NCBI GenBank assembly: GCA_009699665.1
Contig: WLNS01000073.1
Span: forward strand, 1-6,879
Direction of reading: 5' to 3'
Length of the DNA stretch: 6,879 bases
Origin: Actinomycetota bacterium
GTDB lineage: Bacteria; Actinomycetota; Actinomycetes; Actinomycetales; Microbacteriaceae
Part shown: in pieces, positions 1-6,620 of the stretch
Position numbering within the stretch: the stretch's first letter is position 1
Layout of the letters: each line of letters opens with the position of its first letter
Translations under genes and position numbers: made by a program
The notes under the pieces: generated by a model
The model's database searches: none
Seen by the model: only the letters and a program-made list of their open reading frames with translations
What the model was told of the DNA's origin: nothing

Positions 1-1
1 C

Positions 2-211
2 ATCAATCGCGACGATTTGCACGGAATGCCGATCTTGGCCCCGGGTTTCGGTGCCCAGGGCGCCCGCATATCAGACGCTCGCTCGCGCTTTGGCAGCCTC
101 TGTGCGCGCCTGCTGGTGGCCCAGTCGCGGAACATTCTCGAAACCGGACCCGCGGGAGTCGCTGAAGCTATCCGCAGGAGCGCGGGGGAAGTGGCTGACG
201 CCCTTGGCTAG
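2..211 (+). CDS. pyrF: Orotidine 5'-phosphate decarboxylase, C-terminal fragment
   Basis: This is the 3' end of a gene that begins upstream of the window; about 69 codons are visible, ending in TAG at 209-211. The product decarboxylates OMP to UMP, the last step of de novo pyrimidine synthesis, in the cytosol. The visible part contains MPILAPGFGAQGA, which matches the phosphate-binding loop near the C-terminus of the mycobacterial-type (long) OMP decarboxylases. It is followed by a segment resembling their C-terminal helices (AQSRNILETGP). The catalytic Asp/Lys region lies outside the window and cannot be checked. The call is supported by its place directly upstream of gmk, which is the actinobacterial order. 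Its last 8 nt overlap the proposed gmk start in another frame, which suggests translational coupling. The family assignment rests on a short fragment plus context. Confidence 0.85.
   Translation: MNRDDLHGMPILAPGFGAQGARISDARSRFGSLCARLLVAQSRNILETGPAGVAEAIRRSAGEVADALG
184..190 (+). promoter_or_regulatory. Ribosome binding site for gmk, inside pyrF
   Basis: The purine run GGGGGAA lies 13 nt upstream of the TTG at 204, a longer spacing than usual. It would be about 4 nt from a CTG at 195 in the same frame, so a CTG start adding three residues cannot be excluded. No better Shine-Dalgarno-like sequence is visible near the other in-frame candidates. Confidence 0.4.
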
Positions 212-1100
212 CCCCCCTCCTGTCGATCATGAGGCGGGCACCCGGGCCGCGGTGCGAGCGCGCCGAGTGCGAGCGTCAATCAAACAAAGCCTGCGCGACG
301 GGCGGCGAAGTCCGCTCGATGTGCTGGCCGTAGCGAGAGCCGATGCGTCCTCGCTCGAGGCGTCGCTCAGGATTACCGACTTTCTTCTCAGCCTGCGACG
401 TATCGGTGTGACAAAGCTCGCGGCAACACTCGAGAGTTTGGGCATCTCGCCGCGCAAACGCCTCGGTTTTTTGGGGCCAAAACAGTCGACGTCTCTCGCT
501 CAGTTCCTGTCCGCAAGAGTCGGCACCGTTGATCCGCCACGTCTTCTGACTCCGGTGGTTTTGGCCGGGCCGTCTGCGGTCGGAAAGGGAACGGTGGCCA
601 GTGGTGTGCGTTCGCGGCGTCCGGATACTTTTGTGTCGATCTCGGCGACGACGCGGCCAGCTCGGCCCGGCGAGATTGACGGGGAACACTATTTCTTCGT
701 TTCGGAGCAAGAGTTTGATCGAATGCTCGACGCGGGCGATCTTCTCGAATGGGCTCTTGTGCACGGCCAGTACCGCTACGGCACCCCGCGAACACCGGTA
801 GAAAAGGCGATTGCTGAGGGCAAACCCGTTCTTCTCGAAATTGATGTTCAGGGTGCCATGAGTGTGAAGGCAGCCATGGCAGACGTCAGACTCGTCTTTC
901 TGCTGCCGCCGTCGTGGGATGAATTGGTCAACCGTCTTGCCACCCGAGGCACCGAAGACGAAACCGAGCAAGCCCGTCGTTTGGCGACCGCTCAGCAAGA
1001 ACTCGACCTCGCCAGCCAGTTTGATGTCTGCGTTGTCAACGATGAGGTAAGTCGTGCCGTTCGTTTGGTTCTAGAATTGATGGGAATCAGTCAGGAGTAA
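204..1100 (+). CDS. gmk: Guanylate kinase with N-terminal mIHF-like DNA-binding domain
   Basis: The kinase phosphorylates GMP or dGMP to the diphosphate with ATP in the cytosol. Numbered from the TTG at 204 (298 aa), residues about 8-107 resemble actinobacterial integration host factor (mIHF): a basic helix (RARRVRASIKQSLRDG), then a helix-hairpin-helix-like stretch at about 64-92. Residues about 113-298 are a complete guanylate kinase: P-loop GPSAVGKGT (122-130), GMP-binding SATTRPARPGE (147-157) with Tyr163, LLEWA with Glu182, YGT (192-194), EIDVQGA (212-218), lid RGTEDE (248-253) and the VVND motif ending at 280. Free-standing kinases are about 200 aa, so the extra length is the mIHF part. 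The open frame extends upstream to an ATG at 51, but that extension lies inside pyrF and resembles no mIHF sequence, so TTG 204 is preferred; GTG 252 is possible. In M. tuberculosis mihF and gmk are adjacent separate genes. I recall the fused form from Microbacteriaceae. Kinase call very sure; start less sure. Confidence 0.95.
   Translation: MASPPPVDHEAGTRAAVRARRVRASIKQSLRDGRRSPLDVLAVARADASSLEASLRITDFLLSLRRIGVTKLAATLESLGISPRKRLGFLGPKQSTSLAQFLSARVGTVDPPRLLTPVVLAGPSAVGKGTVASGVRSRRPDTFVSISATTRPARPGEIDGEHYFFVSEQEFDRMLDAGDLLEWALVHGQYRYGTPRTPVEKAIAEGKPVLLEIDVQGAMSVKAAMADVRLVFLLPPSWDELVNRLATRGTEDETEQARRLATAQQELDLASQFDVCVVNDEVSRAVRLVLELMGISQE
1093..1097 (+). promoter_or_regulatory. Ribosome binding site for rpoZ
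   Basis: AGGAG lies 6 nt before the ATG at 1104 and within the last codons of gmk. The motif and spacing are near ideal and fix the rpoZ start. Confidence 0.8.
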
Positions 1101-1103
1101 TAA

Positions 1104-1361
1104 ATGCCCAACAAGTTACAGGGAATCATCAACCCTCCCATCGATGATTTGCTTGCGAAGGTTGACTCCAAGTACGCGTTGGTCATCTTTGCTGCAAAAC
1201 GCGCGCGTCAGATTAATGATTATTACTCAGACCTTCACGACGGTAGTTTGTTCGACAACGTCGGACCGCTCGTTGACTCAAACATTGACGATAAGCCACT
1301 GACAGTCGCTCTGCGTGAGATTAATGAAGGCAAGCTGACGCTCACGGTTCCTGCGGAATAG
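1104..1361 (+). CDS. rpoZ: DNA-directed RNA polymerase omega subunit
   Basis: Omega is the small RNA polymerase subunit that helps fold beta' and load it onto the core enzyme. The 85-aa protein shows the family's conserved features: an N-terminal PPIDDLL (11-17), then DSKYALVIFAAKRARQIN (21-38), which is the core omega helix region, and KPLTVALREI (64-73) near the end. There is no cysteine, signal peptide or membrane segment. The length is shorter than the roughly 110-aa mycobacterial protein but close to omega in other bacteria. The start is fixed by a strong AGGAG six bases upstream. The gene begins 3 nt after gmk, a pairing found in many bacteria. By eye its GC content is near 50%, lower than its neighbours, which fits a short, Lys/Asn/Asp/Ile-rich protein and gives no reason to suspect transfer. 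Confidence 0.96.
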   Translation: MPNKLQGIINPPIDDLLAKVDSKYALVIFAAKRARQINDYYSDLHDGSLFDNVGPLVDSNIDDKPLTVALREINEGKLTLTVPAE

Positions 1362-1364
1362 GTG

Positions 1365-2573
1365 ATGCGCGAAGCCACCAGCTTGCGCCTCGTCGTGGGC
1401 GTGAGCGGCGGTATTGCGGCGTACAAGGCTGTTGGCGTCATTCGTGCCTTTGTTCAAGACGGCCATGAGGTTCAGGTCATTGCCACACCGTCTGCGTATG
1501 AGTTTGTTGGCAAAGCCACTCTCGAAGCCATCAGTCGCCAGCCCGTTTTTGATTCGCTCTACGATGACGTGTCACAGGTGCGGCACGTCGAGTTGGGCCA
1601 GAATGCGGATGCCGTGGTTATTGCCCCTGCAACGGCACACACGTTAGCTTCCCTCACCGCAGGACTCGCACCTGATTTGCTCGGGAACGCTGTGTTGGCT
1701 CGTCGCGGTCCGCTCGTTGTTGCGCCCGCGATGCACACCGAGATGTGGACCAATGCTGCCACGGTTCACAACATCAGCGTCCTTCGCACACGCGGCGTGA
1801 TAATCGTCGATCCCGCGACCGGACCCCTGACGGGTCAGGACTCGGGCGTCGGCCGCATGGCCGAGGTGCACAGTATTGTTGCGGCGACGTATGCCGCGGT
1901 GGGTTCGCGCGTTCACGATCTTGCCGGCGTGCGCATTCTGATTACCGGCGGAGGTACTCGTGAATACCTTGACCCGGTGCGCTTCATCGGTAACGCGTCT
2001 TCGGGTCGACAGGCGGTCGCATTGGCTGAGGCCGCGCGCGTTCGTGGAGCGACCGTTCGATTCATCGCTGGTTTCATGGATGTCGACGTACCGTCGGGCA
2101 TCAGTGTCACGCGGGTGGAAAGTGCCGAGCAGATGCACGGGGCGGTGCGTGCCGAACTTGACTCATCTGACGTCTTGATCATGGCCGCAGCGGTCGCTGA
2201 TTATCGGGCAAAACAGGTGTCTGATAACAAGCTCAAGAAGCTGACGCTGGGCAGTAGTCCGAGCATTGAACTTACCGAAAACGCCGATATTCTTGCCGAT
2301 GCGGCTCGACACTCACGCTGCCTCGCCATCGGGTTTGCCGCCGAAACAACGTCTGACGACGATGAGCTCATCGCGCTCGCCCGACAGAAAGCGGCGGCCA
2401 AGGGTGCGGCGGCCATTGTGGCGAACCGTGTCGGTCCCGACTTGGGCATAGGGACTCTAGAGAATAGCGTTGTCATCGTTGCTGCAGATGGCCGTGAACT
2501 TGGTCGTGCACAGGGAAACAAGTTGTTTGTGGCGCAGGGTATCCTTGACGCGATTGTGCAACTGCGGGGCTAG
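1365..2573 (+). CDS. coaBC: Bifunctional phosphopantothenoylcysteine decarboxylase / phosphopantothenate-cysteine ligase
   Basis: This fused enzyme makes 4'-phosphopantetheine for coenzyme A: the CoaB part joins 4'-phosphopantothenate to cysteine using CTP, and the CoaC part decarboxylates the product using FMN. From ATG 1365 (402 aa), CoaC occupies about residues 7-180: FMN-binding GVSGGIAAYKA (12-22), catalytic-type His74 in RHVELG, APATAHTLA (87-95) and PAMHTEMW (121-128). CoaB follows: GGGTREYLDPVRFIGNASSG (195-214), MAAAVADYR (273-281), KLKK (289-292), IGFAAET (322-328) and ANRVG (353-357). Two flavoprotein positions differ from E. coli: the PAMN Asn is His, and the Cys of the substrate-flap motif is absent (LTGQDSGVGRM, 155-165). 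Both are shared with the mycobacterial enzyme as I recall it. The frame also opens with GTG at 1362, abutting the rpoZ stop; ATG 1365 is chosen because GGAA at 1355-1358 is then 6 nt away. Confidence 0.96.
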   Translation: MREATSLRLVVGVSGGIAAYKAVGVIRAFVQDGHEVQVIATPSAYEFVGKATLEAISRQPVFDSLYDDVSQVRHVELGQNADAVVIAPATAHTLASLTAGLAPDLLGNAVLARRGPLVVAPAMHTEMWTNAATVHNISVLRTRGVIIVDPATGPLTGQDSGVGRMAEVHSIVAATYAAVGSRVHDLAGVRILITGGGTREYLDPVRFIGNASSGRQAVALAEAARVRGATVRFIAGFMDVDVPSGISVTRVESAEQMHGAVRAELDSSDVLIMAAAVADYRAKQVSDNKLKKLTLGSSPSIELTENADILADAARHSRCLAIGFAAETTSDDDELIALARQKAAAKGAAAIVANRVGPDLGIGTLENSVVIVAADGRELGRAQGNKLFVAQGILDAIVQLRG

Positions 2574-2584
2574 ATTAATCGACT

Positions 2585-2588
2585 GGAG
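2585..2588 (+). promoter_or_regulatory. Ribosome binding site for metK
   Basis: GGAG in the context TGGAGAAG lies 5 nt before the ATG at 2594 and only 2 nt before the in-frame GTG at 2591, so it favours the ATG. It sits in the 20-nt gap after coaBC, the longest gap in the window. Confidence 0.7.
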
Positions 2589-2593
2589 AAGTG

Positions 2594-3748
2594 ATGTCTG
2601 TTCGTTTGTTTTCATCTGAATCGGTGACGGAGGGCCACCCCGACAAGGTGTGTGACCAAATATCCGATTCGATTTTGGACGCGTTGCTGACGCAAGACCC
2701 GAAATCACGCGTCGCGGTCGAGACGGTTGTCACCCGCGGACTGGTTCACGTCGTCGGCGAAGTGACCACTGAGGGCTATGTAGAAATCCCGCAGATCGTT
2801 CGGCAGACTCTGACCCGCATCGGTTACGGCGATCATCATTTCGGATTCGACGGCTCGAACTGTGGGGTGTCCGTATCTATCGGCGCCCAGTCGCCAGACA
2901 TTGCGGCCGGCGTCTTTAACGCCTCCGATCAAGGTGCCGGTGACCAGGGAATCATGTTCGGCTATGCGTCGAACGAGACGAAGAACTTTATGCCGCTGCC
3001 CATCTGGCTGGCACACCGTCTCGCCGAACGCCTTGCCGAGGTGCGCAAGAGTGGTCAGCTCGATTACCTGGGTCCCGACGGAAAGACCCAAGTAACCATC
3101 GGTTACGAGGGAAACGTGCCCCAGTCCATCGACGCGGTGGTTGTGAGTACGCAGCACTTGGCTCGGATTGATTTGGACACTCTGCGCGCAGAGGTGGCGG
3201 AGCACGTGATTGCCCCGGTGCTCGAAACCGTCGACATTGAGCACTCCGCACCCCGCCTCTTCATCAACCACATGGGAAAGTTCGTCGAGGGTGGACCCGG
3301 CGCCGACGCGGGCCTCACGGGACGCAAGATCATCGTCGACACCTACGGCGGCGCGAGCCGGCACGGTGGTGGGGCTTTCAGCGGCAAGGACCCATCAAAG
3401 GTTGACCGCAGCGCGGCTTATGCCATGCGCTGGGCGGCCAAGAATGCCGTGGCCGCCGGTTTGGCCGATCGCCTCGAGGTTCAGATCGCTTATGCGATTG
3501 GCGTGGCCCAACCGGTTGGCGTGTACGTCGAGACGTTTGGCACGCATCACGCCGATCCCGATCGCATCCAAGAGGCTATCCGCGAGGTCTTTGATTTTCG
3601 CCCCGCGGCGATTATTCGGGATCTCGACCTGCTCGTTCCGCGTTATGCCCCGACAGCCGCCTATGGCCACTTCGGTCGCGAGGGTGAGCTCTTTACGTGG
3701 GAGCGACTCGACCGCGTTGATGACCTGAGGTCCGCAGCTGGGTTGTGA
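2594..3748 (+). CDS. metK: S-adenosylmethionine synthetase
   Basis: MetK makes S-adenosylmethionine from methionine and ATP, releasing phosphate and pyrophosphate, in the cytosol. The 384-aa protein is aligned by eye throughout with E. coli MetK. Key residues are present: GHPDK (14-18) with His15, Asp17 and Lys18; Glu43 and Glu56; Lys164; GLTGRK (240-245) with Arg244/Lys245; and the glycine-rich signature HGGGAFSGKDPSKVDRS (257-273) with Lys265, Lys269 and Asp271. QGAGDQGIMFGYA (113-125) is the other PROSITE-like signature. Two regions depart from the family. The usual INPTGRFVIGGPMGD is here INHMGKFVEGGPGAD (224-238), although Phe230 and Asp238 remain. The segment after QSPDIAAGV is short (GVFNASDQGAGDQG), lacking roughly a dozen residues seen in related actinobacterial enzymes, which makes the protein a little shorter than the usual 390-405 aa. 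The reading frame is intact and the enzyme looks functional. An in-frame GTG at 2591 is an alternative start. Confidence 0.96.
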   Translation: MSVRLFSSESVTEGHPDKVCDQISDSILDALLTQDPKSRVAVETVVTRGLVHVVGEVTTEGYVEIPQIVRQTLTRIGYGDHHFGFDGSNCGVSVSIGAQSPDIAAGVFNASDQGAGDQGIMFGYASNETKNFMPLPIWLAHRLAERLAEVRKSGQLDYLGPDGKTQVTIGYEGNVPQSIDAVVVSTQHLARIDLDTLRAEVAEHVIAPVLETVDIEHSAPRLFINHMGKFVEGGPGADAGLTGRKIIVDTYGGASRHGGGAFSGKDPSKVDRSAAYAMRWAAKNAVAAGLADRLEVQIAYAIGVAQPVGVYVETFGTHHADPDRIQEAIREVFDFRPAAIIRDLDLLVPRYAPTAAYGHFGREGELFTWERLDRVDDLRSAAGL

Positions 3749-5688
3749 TGTCTGCGAATGCGCAGCGTGTGGCTCGGATCGTCCTTGATTCACCCCTTCC
3801 GCAGTTAGATCGGCTTCTGGACTATCGGGTTCCCGATGCCTTAGTTAACGATGTGCACGAGGGTCGTCTCGTTCGCGTGCCGTTGCGAGCAGGCGGTCGT
3901 CAGGCTCTCGGCTACGTGGCCGAACTGGCTGATGCCTCCGACTACGAGGGCCGCCTTTCGGATGTCGCTGAGGTCGTCAGTCTGGTGAGCGTGATGCCAC
4001 AGCGGTTGTACAACCTAGCTCGCGCCGTTGCCGATCGTCAGGCAGGAACACTCTCAGATGTCTTGCGCCTCGCGATTCCGCGTCGATATGTGCGCGCCGA
4101 GAAACTCTTTGCAGCATCGATTGCCGCAGAACCTGCCCTCCCGGTACCCGGCCAGGTAGCCGGACTGGCGATGCCCGAAGATGGTTCCGCGCACGTCGCC
4201 ATCAGCGTCGCAGTGCAGCAGGCCCGCAATGCGGCGGGAGAAGCTACTCCTCCCTGGTCGCTCACCATGGCGCAGCTCGCCAAGACTGCTATTTCGCGAG
4301 CGTCGTCGGCGATTCTCGTCGTGCCTGATTTTCGCGATATCGCTCATGTGCTCGGCGATCTTGAGGCCGAAGACCTCGGTCCGTGGATCTGTCGTCTCGA
4401 TGCTGAAGTGGAACCAGCCCAGCGGTGGGTTAACTATCTGCGCTGTGTACGCGGCGACACCGTCATCGTTGTGGGAAGCAAAAGTGCCGTCTATGCCCCC
4501 GTAAGTACGTTGGGTGTGATGGTTGTCTGGGACGACGGTGACCCGCTTTTCGACGAGCAGATGGCTCCCTACGCGCACCCCCGAGACGTCGCTTTGATTC
4601 GTCACCAGATGGAGGGGGGAAATCTGGCATTCCTCTCGAGAAGCCCCTCGGCGCATATTTCTCGCCTGGTCGAGATCGGATGGCTCGCACAAGTCCCTGT
4701 GAGCGATCCGCGCCGGCCGAAAGTCACCATACTCTCGGAAGACGGGGAATCGCAGCGTGTGGCCCAGGTCCCACCGCGAGCGTGGCAGGGTGCGCAGAAA
4801 GCCCTCGAAGAAGGCCCCGTGCTGATTCAAGTCCCGAGGCCAGGCTTTGCGAATGTGACCATTTGTGCAAGTTGCCGACAGCGAGCAAACTGCTTCGACT
4901 GCGGCGGACCCCTTCGACGGAGAACTCGTGGCGCGGTCGCAGACTGTCGCTGGTGCGGCAAACTTGCCACAACGTTTACGTGCCGCGAGTGCGGTGGAAC
5001 TGAGATTATCGATGCGTCACCGGGCACCATCTGGACCGCCGAGATCCTTGGCAAGAGTTTTCCGAGAATTCCGGTGGTGGTAAGCGATGGAGAGCGTGTT
5101 ATCACCGAGATTGATGATCACCCGCAGCTCGTCGTCGCAACTCCCGGTGCCGAGCCCTTCTGCCCGGGTGGCTACCGCGTCGTCATTATTTTGAACGCTG
5201 AGCGCGCTGTGATGAGCGAGAAGTTGCGGGTGGTTGAAAACGCTCTGCGCGTGTGGTCGCATACGATTGCGGCCTGCTCGCCAGACGGACAGGTCTTTGT
5301 CGAGGGCGTGGGGTCGCGCATGGCCGCCGTGCTCGCCTCGGGCCGGTTTGATGATTTTATGACACGCGAAGTCCGTGAGCGTACGGCCCTGCATCTGCCT
5401 CCGTCGGCGCGCATGGCACACGTTTCGGGAACACCATCGGCGGTGTCGGCTGCGCTGCAGAAATTACCCGGAGATGCCGTGTTTTCGATCCTGGGTCCAA
5501 CGACACCAACAGGAGACACTGCCCACGCGACAGTGCTGTTCGGGTTTGCGCGCGGCCAGGATGTAACGCAAGCACTTCGGGCGAGTCTCTTGGAGACCGC
5601 GAGTGCGAGGCGCTCGAAAAATGCGGTGCCGATGTTGCGCGTTCGGATTGATGATAATCACTCACCCCTTCATGAGAAGGTTGGTTAG
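3748..5688 (+). CDS. priA: Replication restart protein PriA (primosomal protein N'), helicase-motif-deficient actinobacterial type
   Basis: In E. coli PriA recognises stalled forks and reloads the replisome. From ATG 3748 (646 aa), residues about 8-115 match the PriA 3'-DNA-binding domain (VARIVLDSPLPQLDRLLDYR near the start). A degenerate helicase body surrounds a zinc region with eight cysteines (Cys373, 376, 382, 385, 400, 403, 412, 415) in four CxxC pairs, the usual PriA pattern; HLPPSARMAHV (549-559) aligns with the C-terminal LPPW region. ATPase motifs are absent: no GxxGxGKT where Walker A should be (around 171-185, MAQLAKTAIS), WDDGD (261-265) instead of DEEH, SRSP (297-300) instead of GSATP, and no QxxGRAGR. 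Loss of these motifs is typical of actinobacterial PriA, so the protein probably acts as a DNA-binding restart scaffold rather than an ATP-driven helicase. The ATG overlaps the metK stop by one base (TGATG) with no clear ribosome binding site, suggesting coupling. GTG 3745 is an alternative start. Confidence 0.9.
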   Translation: MSANAQRVARIVLDSPLPQLDRLLDYRVPDALVNDVHEGRLVRVPLRAGGRQALGYVAELADASDYEGRLSDVAEVVSLVSVMPQRLYNLARAVADRQAGTLSDVLRLAIPRRYVRAEKLFAASIAAEPALPVPGQVAGLAMPEDGSAHVAISVAVQQARNAAGEATPPWSLTMAQLAKTAISRASSAILVVPDFRDIAHVLGDLEAEDLGPWICRLDAEVEPAQRWVNYLRCVRGDTVIVVGSKSAVYAPVSTLGVMVVWDDGDPLFDEQMAPYAHPRDVALIRHQMEGGNLAFLSRSPSAHISRLVEIGWLAQVPVSDPRRPKVTILSEDGESQRVAQVPPRAWQGAQKALEEGPVLIQVPRPGFANVTICASCRQRANCFDCGGPLRRRTRGAVADCRWCGKLATTFTCRECGGTEIIDASPGTIWTAEILGKSFPRIPVVVSDGERVITEIDDHPQLVVATPGAEPFCPGGYRVVIILNAERAVMSEKLRVVENALRVWSHTIAACSPDGQVFVEGVGSRMAAVLASGRFDDFMTREVRERTALHLPPSARMAHVSGTPSAVSAALQKLPGDAVFSILGPTTPTGDTAHATVLFGFARGQDVTQALRASLLETASARRSKNAVPMLRVRIDDNHSPLHEKVG

Positions 5689-5693
5689 GGAGG
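5688..5693 (+). promoter_or_regulatory. Ribosome binding site for fmt
   Basis: GGGAGG starts on the last base of the priA stop codon and lies 6 nt before the TTG at 5700. It would abut the alternative TTG at 5694, leaving no spacer, so it decides in favour of 5700. Confidence 0.85.
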
Positions 5694-5699
5694 TTGGTC

Positions 5700-6620
5700 T
5701 TGCGCGTTGTCTTTGCAGGAACCCCGGCCGTGGCTATTCCCGCGTTGGAGTCGATACTCGCCTCGCCGCACGAGTTGATAGGCGTGATTACGCGCGAAGA
5801 TGCCCCGTTTGGTCGGCACAAACGAGTGACACCGTCGCCCGTCGCGGTGTGGGCCGAAGACCGCGGCATAGAGGTCGCTCGGGTCAACCGTCTCGGTCCC
5901 GAAGAGGCCGAACTGCTGGCCCAGTGGCAGGCAGACGTCGGCGTGATCGTTGCCTATGGTGCACTCGTGCGCGAGCCCATACTTTCTGCGCTCCCTCACG
6001 GTTGGCTCAATCTGCATTTCTCGCACCTTCCCGATCTGCGCGGAGCAGCACCTGTGCAGAACGCCATCTTGCGCGGCGACACTCACATTGCGACATCGGT
6101 GTTCCGTTTGGTCGCAGAGTTAGACGCGGGCGACGTCTGTGACACCCGCGCGCACGAGATCTCAGGTGACGAAACCAGTGGTGAGGTGCTCGCGCGCCTT
6201 GCGGTCACGGGTGGCCAGCAGCTCGTGAGTGTGCTTGACGCTGTCGAATCAGGAGTCGTATCCGCCGCTCCCCAGTCGGGAACGAGATCGCATGCCCCGA
6301 AACTCAGCGCCGCCGATGGGAGACTGCGCACAGTTAATCTCACGGGCCAATACGACAGATTTCGGGCAACGACTCCGGAACCCGGCGCCTGGGTGGAGAC
6401 AGACGCCGGGCGTCTGAAGTTGGTGCGCATGCGTCGGGGCACTCCATGCCCTGACCTGGCGCCAGGAACGCTGCAGCTGCGCGAAGGCGAACTCGTGATG
6501 GTCTTCAGCGAGGGCACTCTTGCGTGCCTTCGTGTGGTTCCTGCCGGTAAACGCGAGATGTCGGGAGCGGAGTGGTTTCGCGGTCTGCGACGCGACGTGG
6601 TCAACATCGTGGATTCATGA
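5700..6620 (+). CDS. fmt: Methionyl-tRNA formyltransferase
   Basis: Fmt transfers a formyl group from 10-formyltetrahydrofolate to methionyl-initiator tRNA, preparing it for translation initiation. The TTG start at 5700 gives 306 aa beginning MRVVFAGTPAVAIPALE, the canonical Fmt N-terminus, and has GGGAGG at the right distance. The Rossmann-like transferase domain covers about residues 1-200: PSPVAVWAE (46-54), NLHFSHLPDLRGAAP (104-118) with catalytic-type Asn104 and His106, and LDAGD with Asp142 equivalent to E. coli Asp144. HAPKLSAADGR marks the linker, and the rest (about 205-306) is the OB-fold tRNA-binding domain. The folate-loop motif normally reads SLLP; here it is SHLP, a Leu-to-His change at residue 109. 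Length is normal (E. coli 315 aa). The gene follows priA by 11 nt and overlaps rsmB by 4 nt (ATGA). The fmt-rsmB pairing is widespread in bacteria. Confidence 0.96.
   Translation: MRVVFAGTPAVAIPALESILASPHELIGVITREDAPFGRHKRVTPSPVAVWAEDRGIEVARVNRLGPEEAELLAQWQADVGVIVAYGALVREPILSALPHGWLNLHFSHLPDLRGAAPVQNAILRGDTHIATSVFRLVAELDAGDVCDTRAHEISGDETSGEVLARLAVTGGQQLVSVLDAVESGVVSAAPQSGTRSHAPKLSAADGRLRTVNLTGQYDRFRATTPEPGAWVETDAGRLKLVRMRRGTPCPDLAPGTLQLREGELVMVFSEGTLACLRVVPAGKREMSGAEWFRGLRRDVVNIVDS

Noticed and set aside
51..203. Upstream extension of the gmk frame to an ATG at 51
   Set aside because: It lies wholly within the pyrF coding sequence, has no mIHF-like content and has no ribosome binding site that I can see.
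276..998. Long open frame on the reverse strand opposite gmk
   Set aside because: It has no recognisable motif, is Arg/Ser-rich and lies opposite a confident gene; such frames are common in high-GC DNA.
555..1100. Free-standing guanylate kinase starting at GTG 555, just before the P-loop
   Set aside because: No Shine-Dalgarno sequence precedes it, and the frame upstream shows clear mIHF-like sequence, so a fusion is more likely.
1826..1839. Perfect inverted repeat CCTGAC-GG-GTCAGG
   Set aside because: It sits inside coaBC, encodes part of the conserved CoaC flap motif and has no following T-run; probably a coding coincidence.
4054..4830. Long open frame on the reverse strand opposite priA
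   Set aside because: Low-complexity composition, no recognisable domain, and it lies fully opposite an intact priA.
3748..5688. priA as a decaying pseudogene because its helicase motifs are missing
   Set aside because: The frame is uninterrupted, all eight cysteines are kept, and the same losses are typical of actinobacterial PriA.
6381..6410. Inverted repeat CCCGGCG ... CGCCGGG with a 16-nt spacer
   Set aside because: It lies within fmt, lacks a T-run and is expected by chance in GC-rich coding sequence.
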